This document shows positions 1 to 11,943 of a stretch of DNA of 64,000 nucleotides, one piece after another. Below the pieces are notes generated by a model that was not told the origin of the DNA, searched no databases, and saw only the letters and a list, made by a program, of their open reading frames with translations. The translations under genes were made by a program, and so were the position numbers. Every line of letters begins with the position of its first letter. Position 1 is the first letter of the stretch. This stretch comes from Pardosa pseudoannulata (Eukaryota > Arthropoda > Arachnida > Araneae > Lycosidae): the NCBI GenBank assembly GCA_032207245.1, contig CM063503.1, forward strand, positions 59,258,817-59,322,816, given 5' to 3'.

Positions 1-54
1 TTTTAACCCTTGATTTAAGTTTTTAAAAATCCCTGAGAATTATCATTATACATA

Positions 55-1029
<975 letters not shown>

Positions 1030-1106
<77 letters not shown>
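1030..1106. repeat. (TA)n microsatellite
   Basis: Uninterrupted TA array that directly abuts the SINE head that follows. The mirrored array at 58,711-58,824 is longer. Apparent tyrosine/isoleucine open frames across it are artefacts of the repeat. Confidence 0.95.
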
Positions 1107-1110
<4 letters not shown>

Positions 1111-1396
1111 CACGAAGCCCAGTGCAGTTGGGGTAGCGCTTCGCCCTCCCACGACACAGGATCGAGGTTCGATCCCCGGGCTGGGCAAGGTTGACTCAGC
1201 CTCTCATCCCTTTAGTGAACTGAGGACCAAGCGTGCGTGGGAACTAAACACTGGGGTTTCCGCATAAGAGTAACCACCTAACCGGAACATATGTTTCACA
1301 CTCCAGGGCCCTAAGTCACTTAAACGGAGATTGGCACCGTAGGTACTGGCTCCCTAGGGTCGATGTTCGTATCCGTTCAAAATCGGCTTAAAATAT
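1107..1396 (+). mobile_element. tRNA-derived SINE, family 3
   Basis: The head looks like a tRNA: an A-box-like segment around GGGGTAGCGC, then a good B box GGTTCGATCCC at 1166-1176. A ~200-bp body follows and ends near a GGCTTAAAAT motif. The second copy is at 58,428-58,711 (-), created by the inverted duplication and not by independent insertion. No poly-A tail or target-site duplication was seen. Confidence 0.75.
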
Positions 1397-2965
1397 TAAG
1401 TGACAATCAATAGAGTTCGTAAAGCAAGAATAGTAGACCGTACATAATAGCATAGACCGTACGCAAAAGCATAATATGACCTACAACTTGCAGAGAGTAG
1501 AACTGAAAAGTTATAAACTAAACATGTAATTCGGTTCTTCTAAAAATCAATCACTTGCATTAAAGAACAAATGAAATTTAACTTTTGTGATCACTGTGCT
1601 TGGAATATTTATAAAAGTTATTGTGCTCTTAAACAGGAAACTCCGCAAATAAAACTATTTAGCAACATTTCGCTCTTTTTACATTTTAATGTTTTTTGTA
1701 ATTGTGTCTGTATATTATCATGGAGACGCGAAACAATTTTATTTCTCAAGAATTTGAATTTCAATAAAAAAGAATTTATTTGGACGATTTTTTTAAAACT
1801 TTTCTTTTTCACGAACTCTTCCTAACACAACAAATGTTAGGGTCTGAAAAATTTACTGCCCTAAATTTGACGCAGATATTTTTTTTAATTTATAAGAGTA
1901 AAATTTTGACGATTCATTATAATTCAGTTAAACAAAATTTTAAATTAACAATAAATTATTAAAAATAAATAAATAACTAAAAACTATATCTTAATTTTTA
2001 AAAATAGAAAGACGGTTCTTATCTGCAATTTAGATTCCGATATTCTACAGCAGAATGATATTTTAAATAGCTCCACAAATTAGACATAGCATTAAAAATT
2101 GCCTAAAAATTTAAATAAGTAATAGTTGAGTGCACCAAATTACTTTGGTGTACAATAAGAGTTGATGATCAATCTGAAATAAGTATCTCTTCAATATATA
2201 AATATTTTATAACTTTAATATTTTAAAACCTCTTTATAAGCTATTTTATAACCTTAATATTTTGAAGCATCTTTATAAGTTTGATTAATGAAATTTAATT
2301 CAGTTTTATTGTCAAAGATGTATCTAGCACATTCCTTATACTTAAATTCTGGAATAATCCCAAAGTATATAATAATAATAATAATAATAATAAATCAAAC
2401 ATCATGTTAAGAAAAACTTTTTTCATTGATTTTAATTAAAATGTCTGTAGACATTATCTCTACCAATAAGGCGATTTCACACAGCAGGGCAAATCTCAAC
2501 TTCTGACAATTCTGGTTTTAGTTTCAAACAGAAGGGCAGTTTATTGTTTACCTATTGTATGTTGTAAACATGAAAATGAATGGGAAGGGCATTATAGTAG
2601 TTCGTGACGTTGCACAGAATTGCTGTATTGCGAGCAGTAAATTTCTGGTTTTCAACCGAGTTCTATTTTCCGAGTTGGTATGTTACTTGCTAGTTGACTG
2701 GATCAAAAATCAAATCCCTCGTAATGAAGGCAAAATATAAATTTCGTTAAAGAAATCCTTATAAGGGTTAAAAAACAGTTGAAAATAGAGACTAAAAATA
2801 AATGCAAATCTAAAGATGAAGCCGGATAAAGGTTAATTTATTAATTCTTAATTGAAAAAAATTAAAAATTTAAGATGTGTGAATCAAAAGTAAAAAAAGA
2901 TATGTAATAGTTTATTCGTAGGATAATAAAAGAATTTTAGAAGATAAAATAAGAAATTAATAGAT
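1397..2965. other. AT-rich intergenic sequence with (AAT)n
   Basis: An (ATA)n trinucleotide run lies at about 2,368-2,393 (mirrored at 57,421-57,450). A 61-codon open frame at 2,555-2,740 (+) is kept in the other arm (57,076-57,261, -) with one amino-acid change, but at this inter-arm identity that is expected without selection. No domain is recognisable in it. Confidence 0.5.
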
Positions 2966-3076
2966 GCAATGGCTAATGGGTTGTTTGGGAGCACTGCGGT
3001 CTCAAGGGCTAATGGGACCGGGAGTTACTGCTTAAATCAGATTCCGAACGGCTACGAACACCCATGCCATGGAAAC
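2966..3076 (-). mobile_element. SINE family 1, tail fragment
   Basis: On the minus strand it carries the family 1 tail: GGCATGGGTGTTCGTAGCC, then TTTAAGCAGTA and a CCATTAGCCC stretch, matching the body of the full copies at 20,625 and 44,126. The tRNA-like head with its A and B boxes is missing. Mirrored at about 56,745-56,860. Confidence 0.75.
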
Positions 3077-3843
3077 TTTAATTTTAAATCTTTAACTTTC
3101 CAGTTTGTATATTGAAGTAGTTTTGACTACTCTTCTCTTGATTTTTGCATATATTTATGAATGTTCTTATTTCAAATGTATGTATATTAGATAACTGAAA
3201 GCTATTAGTTGTAGAAGGTCAAACATGTTTTTTTAGGACTTTTATAATGTCTAGACTTGTACTTTCTTTCGTTATAGTTGTATTCTGTACTCTTTATAGT
3301 AAAAAAATTCTAAATTAGGAGTAACTATGTTGTGAGGGTTAACTAAATTTATTAACCGTAGGAAATCAAATTTTTTTTTTTTTTGTAAGTCTGCTGTAAT
3401 GTCTAATTGTGTAATTTCCTATTTGGTTTCACTCTGAACTCCATATAACAAAAAATTTCAATATAATGAGTGATTATGTTGTGGGTCATAAGTGAAATAT
3501 TATTATCTGTAAGGTCAAAATCTGGTATTTAAGACTATGGTAATATTAAGTTATGCTCGTCTTTTGATTACAATTTCAACTTTATGTAACATAAAATTTC
3601 TGTATAACATATGTTAAATATTGTTTGGGCATACCATTATAATGTTAAGTTTTGTTCCTGGTGTTTTGGTAGTAATTAAAACTATATATAGCAAAAACAT
3701 TTATTATACCTTTATTAATGCTTTTGGGCATAGCTTCAAAAGAACAGAGCAGACAGTGTTCCTGCTGTAAATACTGCAATGTCTGTAGATATGCTTTTCA
3801 TCATTTCATTTTAATCAAAACTCTTGCAAAGGTTGTTTTACAA
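3077..3843. other. AT-rich intergenic sequence, nothing recognised
   Basis: No coding or repeat signature apart from its inverted copy at about 55,971-56,745. Confidence 0.5.
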
Positions 3844-3848
3844 GTATG

Positions 3849-4012
3849 TGTCATACATATATTTCTAATTTATAAGGTATGTTCAATAAATTAGCAGAGC
3901 AGTGAATACATAAACTACATGTCAACAACATTTTATTCTAATCTCCACAGTTACTCGTACATACTGAACAGTTATCGATACGAAAGGGAAGCACATGTAT
4001 CGATATATGACA
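3849..4012 (-). repeat. 3' LTR of left-arm Gypsy element
   Basis: 164 bp, nearly identical to 8208-8371. It contains ATCGATA repeats and an AATAAA-type signal in element orientation. Confidence 0.95.
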
Positions 4013-4021
4013 TCTCCCTTT
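4013..4021 (-). other. Polypurine tract of left-arm Gypsy element
   Basis: AAAGGGAGA on the minus strand immediately before the 3' LTR. This is the expected site of plus-strand DNA priming in LTR elements. Confidence 0.85.
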
Positions 4022-5243
4022 AAAAAAAAAAGAATTCAGAGATATGAACATTTAAACAATATCAAGGAAAAACATTTATATTTAAGAAGTTACAAAGTCT
4101 CTAAGATACGTAGGTTTTCGGACAAGTCTACCAGTTCTTGTAAATATAGGATTTTGTACATGATCTGAATTAGAGGATATTTTTCTGGGCAGATAAACTA
4201 CCAGGAATATCCCTTACCTTTGGCTCTTCTCTTTCCTTTTTCACAATATTTTGTCTGGAATCATTTTCAGTTAAATTCAGGTTTTCACCATTTTGTACCA
4301 AATGAGATTTTCTTATCTGAAACTTCATATTCCTAGGACCTTTTAGTATTGCTCTGCAATTTCTTTCAATTGTGTTTCCATCAGATTTTAGAATTTTATA
4401 AGATCGTGGTCTGTTAGGATTTGAAACAATTTTTCTGCTGTCCCAGGGTCCTGATCCAGATTTGAAAAGAAAAACATTATCTCCTTCGCCTAATGGTTTG
4501 AGCTCTTTTGAACTCTTGTCAAAATAATATTTTTGCATTTCCTGTCTTTCCAAGAGCTTACTTCTTACGTCTAAATTTTTGTTTACTTGTTCAAAAGATT
4601 CCCTTATTGGCAATAATCAATTTATTTTTCTTCCAAATAATATTTCTGAAGGGGATGGTAAAGTTTTGGAAATTGGAGTATTTCGGTAATCAAGTAGAAC
4701 TGAATATTGATCTTTACTATCAGATTTTGCTTTTAGCAACAACTTCTTTACTGTTTGAATATATCGCTCTACCATACCATTTGATTGTGCAAATTCAGAG
4801 CTAGATAATTTATGTTCAAAATTCCATTCATTAACAAATTTCTTAAACTCTTTGCTACTGTACTGAGGACCATTGTCAGAATAGAAGAGTTTTGGTATAC
4901 CATATCTAGCAAACATAGATTTTAATAATTTGATAGTACTAATGCTTGTAATCTCCTGTAACTGTCCAATTTCAACAAACTTGCTAAAATAATCAATTAC
5001 AATCAAATAATTCTTCCCATTTAGATGAAATAAATCTGTACCTAATATTTCCCATGATCTGTATGGTACTTCCTTTGGCATTAATGGTTCCTTGGTATTG
5101 TGTTTTTGATACTTCAAACATGTAGAACAATTTAAAATTAAATCTTCAATATCTTTACTCATTCCAGGCCAGAAAAGAATTTCCCTTGCACGACTTTTGC
5201 ACTTGTCAATTCCCATACGATTATAATGTATTCTTTCTAACAT
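4022..5243 (-). pseudogene. Gypsy integrase (left arm), broken
   Basis: Frames at 4617-5243 and 4170-4613 together cover an integrase. The zinc-binding part shows a CSTCLKYQK cysteine pair near residues 39-42. The catalytic core shows LGTDLF, then YSDNGPQYSS, then the glutamate in NGMVERY, giving the D, D, E triad. The C-terminal part binds DNA in the family. A stop separates the two frames at about 4615. A one-base C-run insertion near 4,190, absent from the right arm, truncates the tail. It would have joined element cDNA to host DNA; it cannot now be made whole. Confidence 0.9.
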
Positions 5244-5291
5244 TAACTTATGTAGATTTTTAGGAACTTCTACACATTAATTTTTAAAAAT

Positions 5292-5995
5292 TCAACCATT
5301 CAATTCTGTAAGTTCTTCTCTAAAATGAAAATAAGCTTTTGCTTTTTCTGGCACTTTTGATTTATTGTTAGGCCACCCATTTTTAATTAATTTTAAAACA
5401 ATATGTAATTCTTCATCATCCTTGGTTGCATCTAAAAACATCTTTTCTTTTTCAGGCGACATAACCACTTCTGCATTTACCATACATACATAAGCTTCTA
5501 TTTCTTCTTCAAATGCATTATTTTTTTCTTCTATGAATGATCTAGATAGTACATCAGCTATTGCAAGTTCTTTTCCAAGTTTGAATTTAATAGTAAAATC
5601 ATACGGTTGTAAGCGAATTCTCATCCTCTGGAGACGTAGAGGACACTTATTCAATGGTTTCTTAAAAATAGCTTCCAATGGTTTATGATCACTTTCAACA
5701 ATAAAATTATTTCCAAAGACATAATGATTGAATTTTTCACATCCAAATACTATCGCAAGTGTTTCTTTTTCAATTTGTGCGTAATTTTTCTGAGTTTCTG
5801 TTAATGATCTAGATGCATAAGCTACTGGTAAATTATTTTGTAAAAGAACAGCTCCTAATCCAGATTGTGAAACATCTACAGACAGCTTTATAGGACTCTT
5901 ACAATCAAAATATAATTAATACCGGTTTGTCAACTAATACTTTCTTTAAATTATTAAAAGCTTCTTCGTGTTCATGATTCCACTGCCACAGCACA
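5292..5995 (-). pseudogene. Gypsy RNase H region (left arm), broken
   Basis: Includes the 128-residue frame at 5292-5678 and upstream coding to about 5,990. Recognisable RNase H motifs read AYASRSLTETQKNYAQIEKE and SDHKPLEA, with the family-typical ADVLSRS near the end. A frameshift lies near 5,920. In the intact family this domain degrades the RNA strand of the RNA:DNA hybrid. Confidence 0.88.
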
Positions 5996-6014
5996 TTTTT
6001 TCTAAGTAGATCTC

Positions 6015-6721
6015 TTAATACAGCTTTTTTTTTCTGAAACATTTGGAATGAATCAAGACAGATACGTAATCATCCCTAAAAAAAGTTTCTAATTCTTTAA
6101 CATTCATTGGCATCTTCATATTTAAAGTTGCTTGTATTTTTTCCTCATCAGGTTTAAGCCCTTCTTTGGAAAATGTATAACCCATGTATTTTACTTCTTC
6201 TGTTCCAAATTTACATTTGTTATAATTGAACTTAACGTTTTTTTCTCGAGCTTTATCTAAAACTGGTTTTAGTCTTCTATCATGAGTTTCTTTATTTTCA
6301 CCCCAAATCAATATATTATCTATATAAATTTCAACCCCTTCAATTCCATCAAAAATCTCAGTAAAACATTTATGGAAAACTTCAGGAGCTGAATTTATTC
6401 CATACAGCATTTTAAGAATCAATATCTACCAAATGGTGTATTAAAAGTAGTAAGATCTGAACTAGAATCAGATAATATTATTTGCCAAAATGCTCTATTT
6501 GCATCAATTATGCTAAAAACTTTTGCACCTGACATTTTAGAAGTAATTTCTTCAAATGTTTTAATATGAAAATGTTCTCTTAAAATATTTTCATTTAAAC
6601 GCTGAGGATCTAAACAAATTCTGAGAGTACCGTCCGGTTTTCTCACTATAACTAGAGAATTGACAAATTCTGTAGGGTGATGAACTTTTTTAATAATAAG
6701 ATCATTTTCCATACGCAACAA
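6015..6721 (-). pseudogene. Gypsy reverse transcriptase (left arm), broken
   Basis: Two overlapping frames, 6419-6721 (N-terminal fingers and palm) and 6015-6422 (palm and thumb). Seen motifs include RKPDGTLRICLDPQRLN, the aspartate in FSIIDANRAFWQI, and YIDN in place of the usual Y-x-D-D active site. The second catalytic aspartate is therefore replaced by asparagine, and the frames are out of register. The right-arm copy keeps aspartate here but lost the upstream palm region. Non-functional. Confidence 0.92.
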
Positions 6722-6962
6722 TTCTTGCTTCAGAATTCATAAGACTTAATGGAAGTCTTCTACAGGGTTCTATAGTTCCAACTGCTCCCTCTTTAAGTTT
6801 AATTTCATATTCATAATCAGCAATTTGACCAAAACCCAGAAATAATTCATTATATTTTTTCTTACCCATTTATAATTATCTGTTGTTTCTACAGCATCTA
6901 TTCTTCTAATTAGACCTAACTGTTGAATTGTTTTTAAACCCAAAATGGCTGGAACATTATCT

Positions 6963-7157
6963 TCACATTTGAAATTCTATCTCACTTTTCAATCCACTTC
7001 GTGTTTCACATTTTAAAATACATTTACCAAGAACATCAATTTTTGAACCACTGTAATTACTTAAAATAGCCTGTGTATTTCTTATTGAATCTTCTCTTAG
7101 ATTTAGTTGTTTAAATTTTCTATATGGCAATACATTACATTGTGCTCTCGTGTCCAA
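6963..7157 (-). pseudogene. Gypsy aspartic protease fragment (left arm)
   Basis: The 64-residue frame starts MDTRAQCNVLPYRKF, a variant of the aspartic protease active-site motif D-T/S-G-A with R in place of G. Position in the element, between the Gag zinc-knuckle region and reverse transcriptase, supports the call. The frame ends early. In the family this enzyme matures the Gag-Pol polyprotein. Confidence 0.8.
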
Positions 7158-7330
7158 TTTTACATACAGATATTTTTAAAATATTCCCTTTAAGTTTTTC
7201 TATCCAGTCATTAGAATTTATATTCAATTTAATTTCCTCTAAAATATATTCTTCATTGGAATCTGGCTGTATATTACTAACCGGAACTGGTTCATTAGAA
7301 ATATAATTAACTCTTTTTCTAAAACACATT

Positions 7331-8130
7331 TTAGCAAAATGATTTCGTTTTTTATAATATAGACAAATTTTATTAAAAGCAGGACAGTTAAAAAGTGCAC
7401 GAGATGTGCCACATTTTCAACAAATTTTATTAAACTTACCTGGATCTTCCATTTGTTTTGATTTCATTTTCATTTCATTTTTCTTGTTCTTGTTTGGTAA
7501 TGCTCTTTCATACGTTTTAAAGTTCTTTTTCACCTTTACTGAATCCCCATTATTTTCATCATTCATTGTTTTCAATTGCATTTCTGCCAATTCCGATGCT
7601 TTACATATTTTAACTCATTTATCCAGAGTTAGTTGACCTTCTCTTAATAATCTATCTTTCAGATTTTTATCACCAATACCACTTATTATTCTGTCCTTTA
7701 TTAAGCTTTCTTTCAACGTACCAAATCTGCAGTTAAGACTTAGCTTCTTTAGCTGAGTAAGAAATTCATCGAAATTTTCTCCCGGTTGTTGAGTTCTTGA
7801 GAAAAAAATATGACGATCAACACTTTCATTACTCTGGGGTAAACAATAATTTTCAAGTGCCTCAATTAATTTTACATACTTTTTTTTATCTTCATCCGTG
7901 AACTCGAACATATTGTATTTCTCCACGGCATCTTCTCCTATCACATGCAATAATATTTCTATTTTTGTTTCCTCTGGTTTAGAAACAGCACTGGATGCAA
8001 ACATATGTATTTCAAATGACTGTTTGAATTTCTTCCAGTTTGCAGCCAAATTACCTTTGAAGGAAAGACCATTTGGGGGTTTTAATCCATCCATGGTGAA
8101 ACCGAAAGTGAAACATTCTTTTTGACTCAA
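7331..8130 (-). pseudogene. Gypsy Gag (left arm), stop-interrupted
   Basis: The main frame, 7615-8130, carries the Ty3-type capsid pattern NWKKFKQSFEIHM, SVDRHIFFSRTQQPGENFDE and a DRIISGI segment. The likely start is the methionine of MDGLKPPN near 8,093. A stop ending the frame at 7615 is shared with the right arm, so it predates the duplication. Downstream sequence to about 7,330 continues with a lysine-rich stretch and a cysteine-rich knuckle-like segment (KCGTSRALFNC, then HFAKMC). It would form the particle core. Confidence 0.88.
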
Positions 8131-8192
8131 ATCGAAACAAACTTATTTTTACAAGTTTGAAACAGCAAATCAATATGATGTTATACAAATAA

Positions 8193-8207
8193 CTACTGAC
8201 TGCGCCA
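8193..8207 (-). other. Primer binding site, left-arm Gypsy element
   Basis: TGGCGCAGTCAGTAG in element orientation, directly after the 5' LTR. TGGCGCAGTC starts are of the kind described for 17.6/297-type elements; which tRNA it pairs with was not verified. Confidence 0.85.
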
Positions 8208-8371
8208 TGTCATACATATATTTCTAATTTATAAGGTAGGTTCAATAAATTAGCAGAGCAGTGATTACACAAGCTACATGTCAACAACATTTTATACTTC
8301 ACTCCACAGTTACGGTTACATACTGAACAGTTATCGATATGAAAGGGAAGCACAGGTATCGATATATGACA
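8208..8371 (-). repeat. 5' LTR of left-arm Gypsy element
   Basis: 164 bp, ends TGTCAT/ATGACA. Differs from the 3' LTR at a handful of positions, which suggests an insertion that is neither very fresh nor ancient. Confidence 0.95.
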
Positions 8372-8404
8372 GTATGTATTGGGCATCTTTTCTTCTTTAC
8401 AACA

Positions 8405-8407
<3 letters not shown>

Positions 8408-8491
<84 letters not shown>

Positions 8492-8507
8492 ATATATATA
8501 TATATAT
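8408..8507. repeat. (TA)n microsatellite
   Basis: TA array with one TAATAT interruption, 30 bp from the end of the Gypsy element. The mirrored array at 51,489-51,550 is shorter and has a TGTGTG centre. Confidence 0.95.
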
Positions 8508-8744
8508 GTAGAGAGCGACAGAAGGACTTACATTATTGTTTTTACTTCTGTAAATCATTTCTTAAAATTCAGGGATATTGTTAATATTTTTGTCATCAGT
8601 GTTGATTTGCCTGCACTCTCTATGGATTATTTTAAACTGTACATTCTTTTTAATGGTTTTTAAAAATTTTACTTTTGTTTTTTTATTTTTTTATTATTGT
8701 ATAGGTAAAATTTTTTTTCATTACCCATTACAGTTTTAGAAATG

Positions 8745-9350
8745 ATGCGGGACTACCATCATTTAGCAATTTAAGAGTTTCTTTACTGATTCTGGAACGC
8801 TCCCCTTTTTGGTGCTCAATTAGATTATGGAGAACCTAACAGCAAACTACTTTTTTCATATGTAATTCTTTATTAATAATTTTTTGTTTGACTGCGGATC
8901 CAATGTTAAGTTTCTTCTATATAATTTGATAGGTACAGTGATTATCATCTATTAACATTTTTCGTATGGCAGACAGATTATCTGGGATTACTGTGGCCTT
9001 CCTGTGTGTTCTTCATCCTGAAGAAAATTGTGACCTCTGCTAAATTCTTTAAACCATCTGAATACAGTACCAAGCTGGAGATTCATCACCAAATGCCAAT
9101 TACAACCGTTGAAAGCATTCTTCTTGATTTAATCCTGCTTTAAAATCGTAGAAAATCATAGCGCAAAAATGTCTCGTGTCAACTCCATTTTCTCTGCTGT
9201 TTAAAATTTATTTTACGCTAAACAAGTTGAAGTAAGTCAGTAAAAAATTGTCTACTGTGTTAAAATACTTTGTATTTTAAAATTAAACAGTTATTTTTAA
9301 TTTGTAAATTCTAGTCTGCGTGTATCTCAAAAATTTCAGAGTAATCCTCG
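8745..9350 (-). mobile_element. mariner-like transposon remnant (left arm)
   Basis: Reading on the minus strand, a degenerate transposase N-terminus is visible: a start like MELTRDIF, a helix-turn-helix stretch with TVFRWFKEFSRG, then DEEHTGRPQ, and further on DDNHCTYQII and SKETLKLLNDG, in several frames. These are irritans-type mariner motifs. The outer end is CGAGGATTACTCTG at about 9,337-9,350, flanked by TA. The catalytic DDD part is missing. Confidence 0.85.
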
Positions 9351-9614
9351 TATCTTTATTTAAATATGTCAAATATGACTCGAAATCTCTTGAATCGAGA
9401 AATAATATGAATCTATCATACACTTCTCAGTGTTTTTTAGATATATACTATTTTTTATGGTATAGACTTTTAAGGTGTGTTTGAGATTTTAATTTCTATA
9501 GGACTAAGTTTTGATTTTAAATTTTTTGAACTATTTTGCATAATTTTTCATTTTTCATACTTCTTTTAATATCAGCTTTTATAGATGGACTAAGATTTAT
9601 AACAAAGATATATA
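9351..9614 (-). repeat. Interspersed repeat R, segment between mariner and Tigger ends
   Basis: The same sequence occurs at 50,384-50,647 (+, by the inverted duplication). A diverged independent copy lies at about 12,312-12,590 (+), where neither transposon is present. Confidence 0.8.
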
Positions 9615-10083
9615 CAGTGGACTCTTAATGTGATCAGTTTGGGACACCAGGATTTTGATAATAATAAACGATATGCAAAAATAGGTAAATTTACCCCTAC
9701 CCTCCACTTTAATTCACTTGTACTAAATTTCAAAATAAAATAAAAAAACTCACCTTATATTTATGTACTGTATATTATCGTTTAAAACAGGAGAATTTTA
9801 TACATAATTAAAAAAATTAATCAATTGTTGACTGTCTACAACTTTTTCTAAGAAGCTCATTGATAAATTATTCGTAATCATAATGTTTTTTTAAGTCACC
9901 GAAGCGGTATTGTACTCCACATTTCTACACTTTTAATGCATTTCTCATTTCAGCACTTGTAGAAGGTGGCTGACTATCAAGAGATTCTTCATGTGACTCA
10001 CCTGTTCCACTATTCGTCTATTTTCTATGACAATCTGACAGACTTCAGATTCAGTTAAAGTGAAATCTACTGGAAGCCCCTCC
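9615..10083 (-). mobile_element. Tigger/pogo 3' part (left arm)
   Basis: The terminal inverted repeat starts CAGTGGACTCTTAATG at 9615, next to TA. Inside, minus-strand frames read EGLPVDFTLTESEVCQIVI and a diverged tail RNALKVYKCGVQYRFGDLKK. It joins the LINE near 10,083. It is the mirror of 49,917-50,383. Confidence 0.75.
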
Positions 10084-10646
10084 ATTTTTGTAATACTGGT
10101 AAAAGGCTCATCTTTGACTGTGATGCTAACGCTCACCACACTGTGTTGGGTAGCAGTAATTGCAACAAGCGTGGGGATCAGCTTTTGGATTACATTTTGC
10201 CTGCCAATATGTATATCCTTAATAGAGGCAATGCACCTACCTTTGTCACTAAGAACAGAAGGGAAGTCATTGATCTCACTATTTGTAATTCTAACTGTGT
10301 TGATTACATTAGTGATCAGAGAGTGCCTGATGCAGTTACTGCCTCAGATCATCAGCTAATTGTTTTTTTTTTTTATAAAGGATCTAAAATGTGCTAGAAC
10401 TGAGAGTAGACATCCACAAACCACTGACTGTCATTCCTACTATAATGACTTAAAGCTTGGACTCAATCCAGTTCTGGGCAAGTTTAATTCCATTGCTGAT
10501 TTAGAGTCGCCGTTGAATCTGTGCATCATGCCATTCTTTATGCTTATCATCGCAGTTGTAAAGCTATGTCTGCTATCTCCCCAAGGTGTGTACCTTGGTG
10601 GTGTGCTGAGCTTAGTGACTTGCACAACAAGTGTAGGAAGCACTTC
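10084..10646 (+). pseudogene. LINE endonuclease fragment (left arm), cut by gap
   Basis: The frame begins in the middle of an APE-type endonuclease: LIFDCDANAHHTV, then RREVIDLTICN and TASDHQLIV, the last with the S-D-H motif that closes this domain. It then enters the EN-RT linker (PWWCAELSDL) and stops at the N gap. In intact elements the enzyme nicks target DNA to prime reverse transcription. 5' truncated by insertion into Tigger. Confidence 0.88.
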
Positions 10647-10746
10647 NNNNNNNNNNNNNNNNNNNNNNNNNNNNNNNNNNNNNNNNNNNNNNNNNNNNNN
10701 NNNNNNNNNNNNNNNNNNNNNNNNNNNNNNNNNNNNNNNNNNNNNN
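10647..10746. other. Assembly gap, 100 N
   Basis: Exactly 100 N, the conventional size for a gap of unknown length. The inverted duplication ends exactly here, and the sequence to the right is unrelated. Confidence 1.
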
Positions 10747-10959
10747 AAACAGACAATTTGAGAGTTGGAGACCACTCCGTTGTTTTGAGTGTAATGGTCT
10801 CGGTCATATAAGACCCAAATTGTCCTAACCGAAAATTTAAGAATTCCGAAGTTGTGAATCAACTTGATCTTAAGAGTAGTGTGAAAAAATGAATGGAGCC
10901 ATATATGTGGTAAGGAAAGGTAAACGGTGAGCCTACGGCTAATCAGAGGGATACTGATG

Positions 10960-11908
10960 CTTCCATAGATTTAGTCTGCAAAATGCATGCTCCAGAAAAT
11001 ACGTGGACAAGCGAAGTAGTCTCGGTGAGCCAACCTTTAGATATGCAATATAAATGTCTCCCGATCGCTCTAGTTCACTTGGAGGGAACCTTCGGGGAAA
11101 TAATCACTAAAGCGGCGGTAGTAGAAAAAAACCTTGGATCAAGGTCGTTATTTACTAGGAAACCAAACAGCCGAGCTAATTGCACAGAAGGTTGGAAACT
11201 GGACTTGTGAGCAAATAAATGCCGTATCGAGGGCTAAAGTTAGAAATCGATCTCCCCCTGAGATGAATGACCATGAGCCGCCCATTCTTCAAAATGACGC
11301 AACCCCGGAGAACGAGAGTGAAAGTGAAGATCCCTTCCTGGACATTCCTACTGAAGGCGAACGGGGGGAAATTCTCATACACTGCTCCTCGGAGCAGCTG
11401 AAAGAAGCTCAGCGGGGGTGCAGTAAGCTAGATACGATCTGGTCTCAAGCAATGGAAAATAAAAAGAGTTTGAAAAGAGGAGAATATATCATTTAAAAGG
11501 GAATTCTATATAAGGTGCATAAAGATCATATAGGCAAAGAACGCAAGATAATTGTAGTGCCAACTCGGTATCTTGAAAAAATTATGGAATTATGTCATGA
11601 TGGTTGGGCAAGTCACGTTAGAGTAACAAAGACTGGCGATCGATTAGCCAGACACTATTACTGGCCAGGATGTTACCGAGATATAGAAAATTATGTCCGT
11701 AGTTGTGATCCCTGTCAACGAACGGGTAAGAATAAAGACAAAAAGAAGGCACCTATGAAACTTGTGCCTATTTTTTATGTAGGAAGTTTTTGACAAAATT
11801 AATGTTGACGCATGTGGGCCCTTACCTATTAGTGTATCGGGAAATATGTACCTAATAACTGCAATCTGTATGGCTTCTAAATATCCCAAAGTCATTGCAG
11901 TAAAATAA
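10960..11908 (+). pseudogene. Gypsy-type pol fragment: protease-like end plus integrase N-terminus
   Basis: The first part (about 11,020-11,215, frameshifted near 11,150) ends with AELIAQKVGNW then INAVSRAKVRNR, typical of the stretch after a Gypsy protease. An acidic linker follows. At 11,500-11,793 an integrase zinc-binding domain is seen: HDGWASHVRVTK, HYYWPGCYRDI and SCDPCQR (H, C, C ligands). A frameshift at about 11,790 precedes core sequence (VDACGPLPI, AICMASKYPKV). It is cut off at about 11,908 before the remaining catalytic residues. No reverse transcriptase lies between protease-like and integrase parts. Confidence 0.85.
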
Positions 11909-11943
11909 GTTCTTTATTAAAATAAGTTATCTTATCTAATATG

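Larger units (their letters stand above)
3849..8371 (-). mobile_element. Ty3/Gypsy LTR retrotransposon, left-arm copy
   Basis: Complete element in structure, decayed in coding. It has two 164-bp LTRs, each starting TGTCATA and ending ATGACA in element orientation; flanking GTATG repeats at 3844-3848 and 8372-8376 (a 5-bp target-site duplication); a primer binding site next to the 5' LTR; and a purine tract AAAGGGAGA next to the 3' LTR. Gag, protease, reverse transcriptase, RNase H and integrase follow in Gypsy order, all broken by stops or frameshifts. No envelope gene is present. The right-arm copy (51,586-55,965) shares the same target site, so both descend from one insertion. Confidence 0.97.

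Noticed and set aside
2555..2740. 61-codon frame kept in both arms
   Set aside because: Conservation follows from the recent arm duplication; no domain, no splice or promoter context.
10060..10359. 99-codon hydrophobic frame in the LINE endonuclease region (and its twin at 49,638-49,937)
   Set aside because: Alternative-frame shadow of the endonuclease, which reads DCDANAHH in the right frame.
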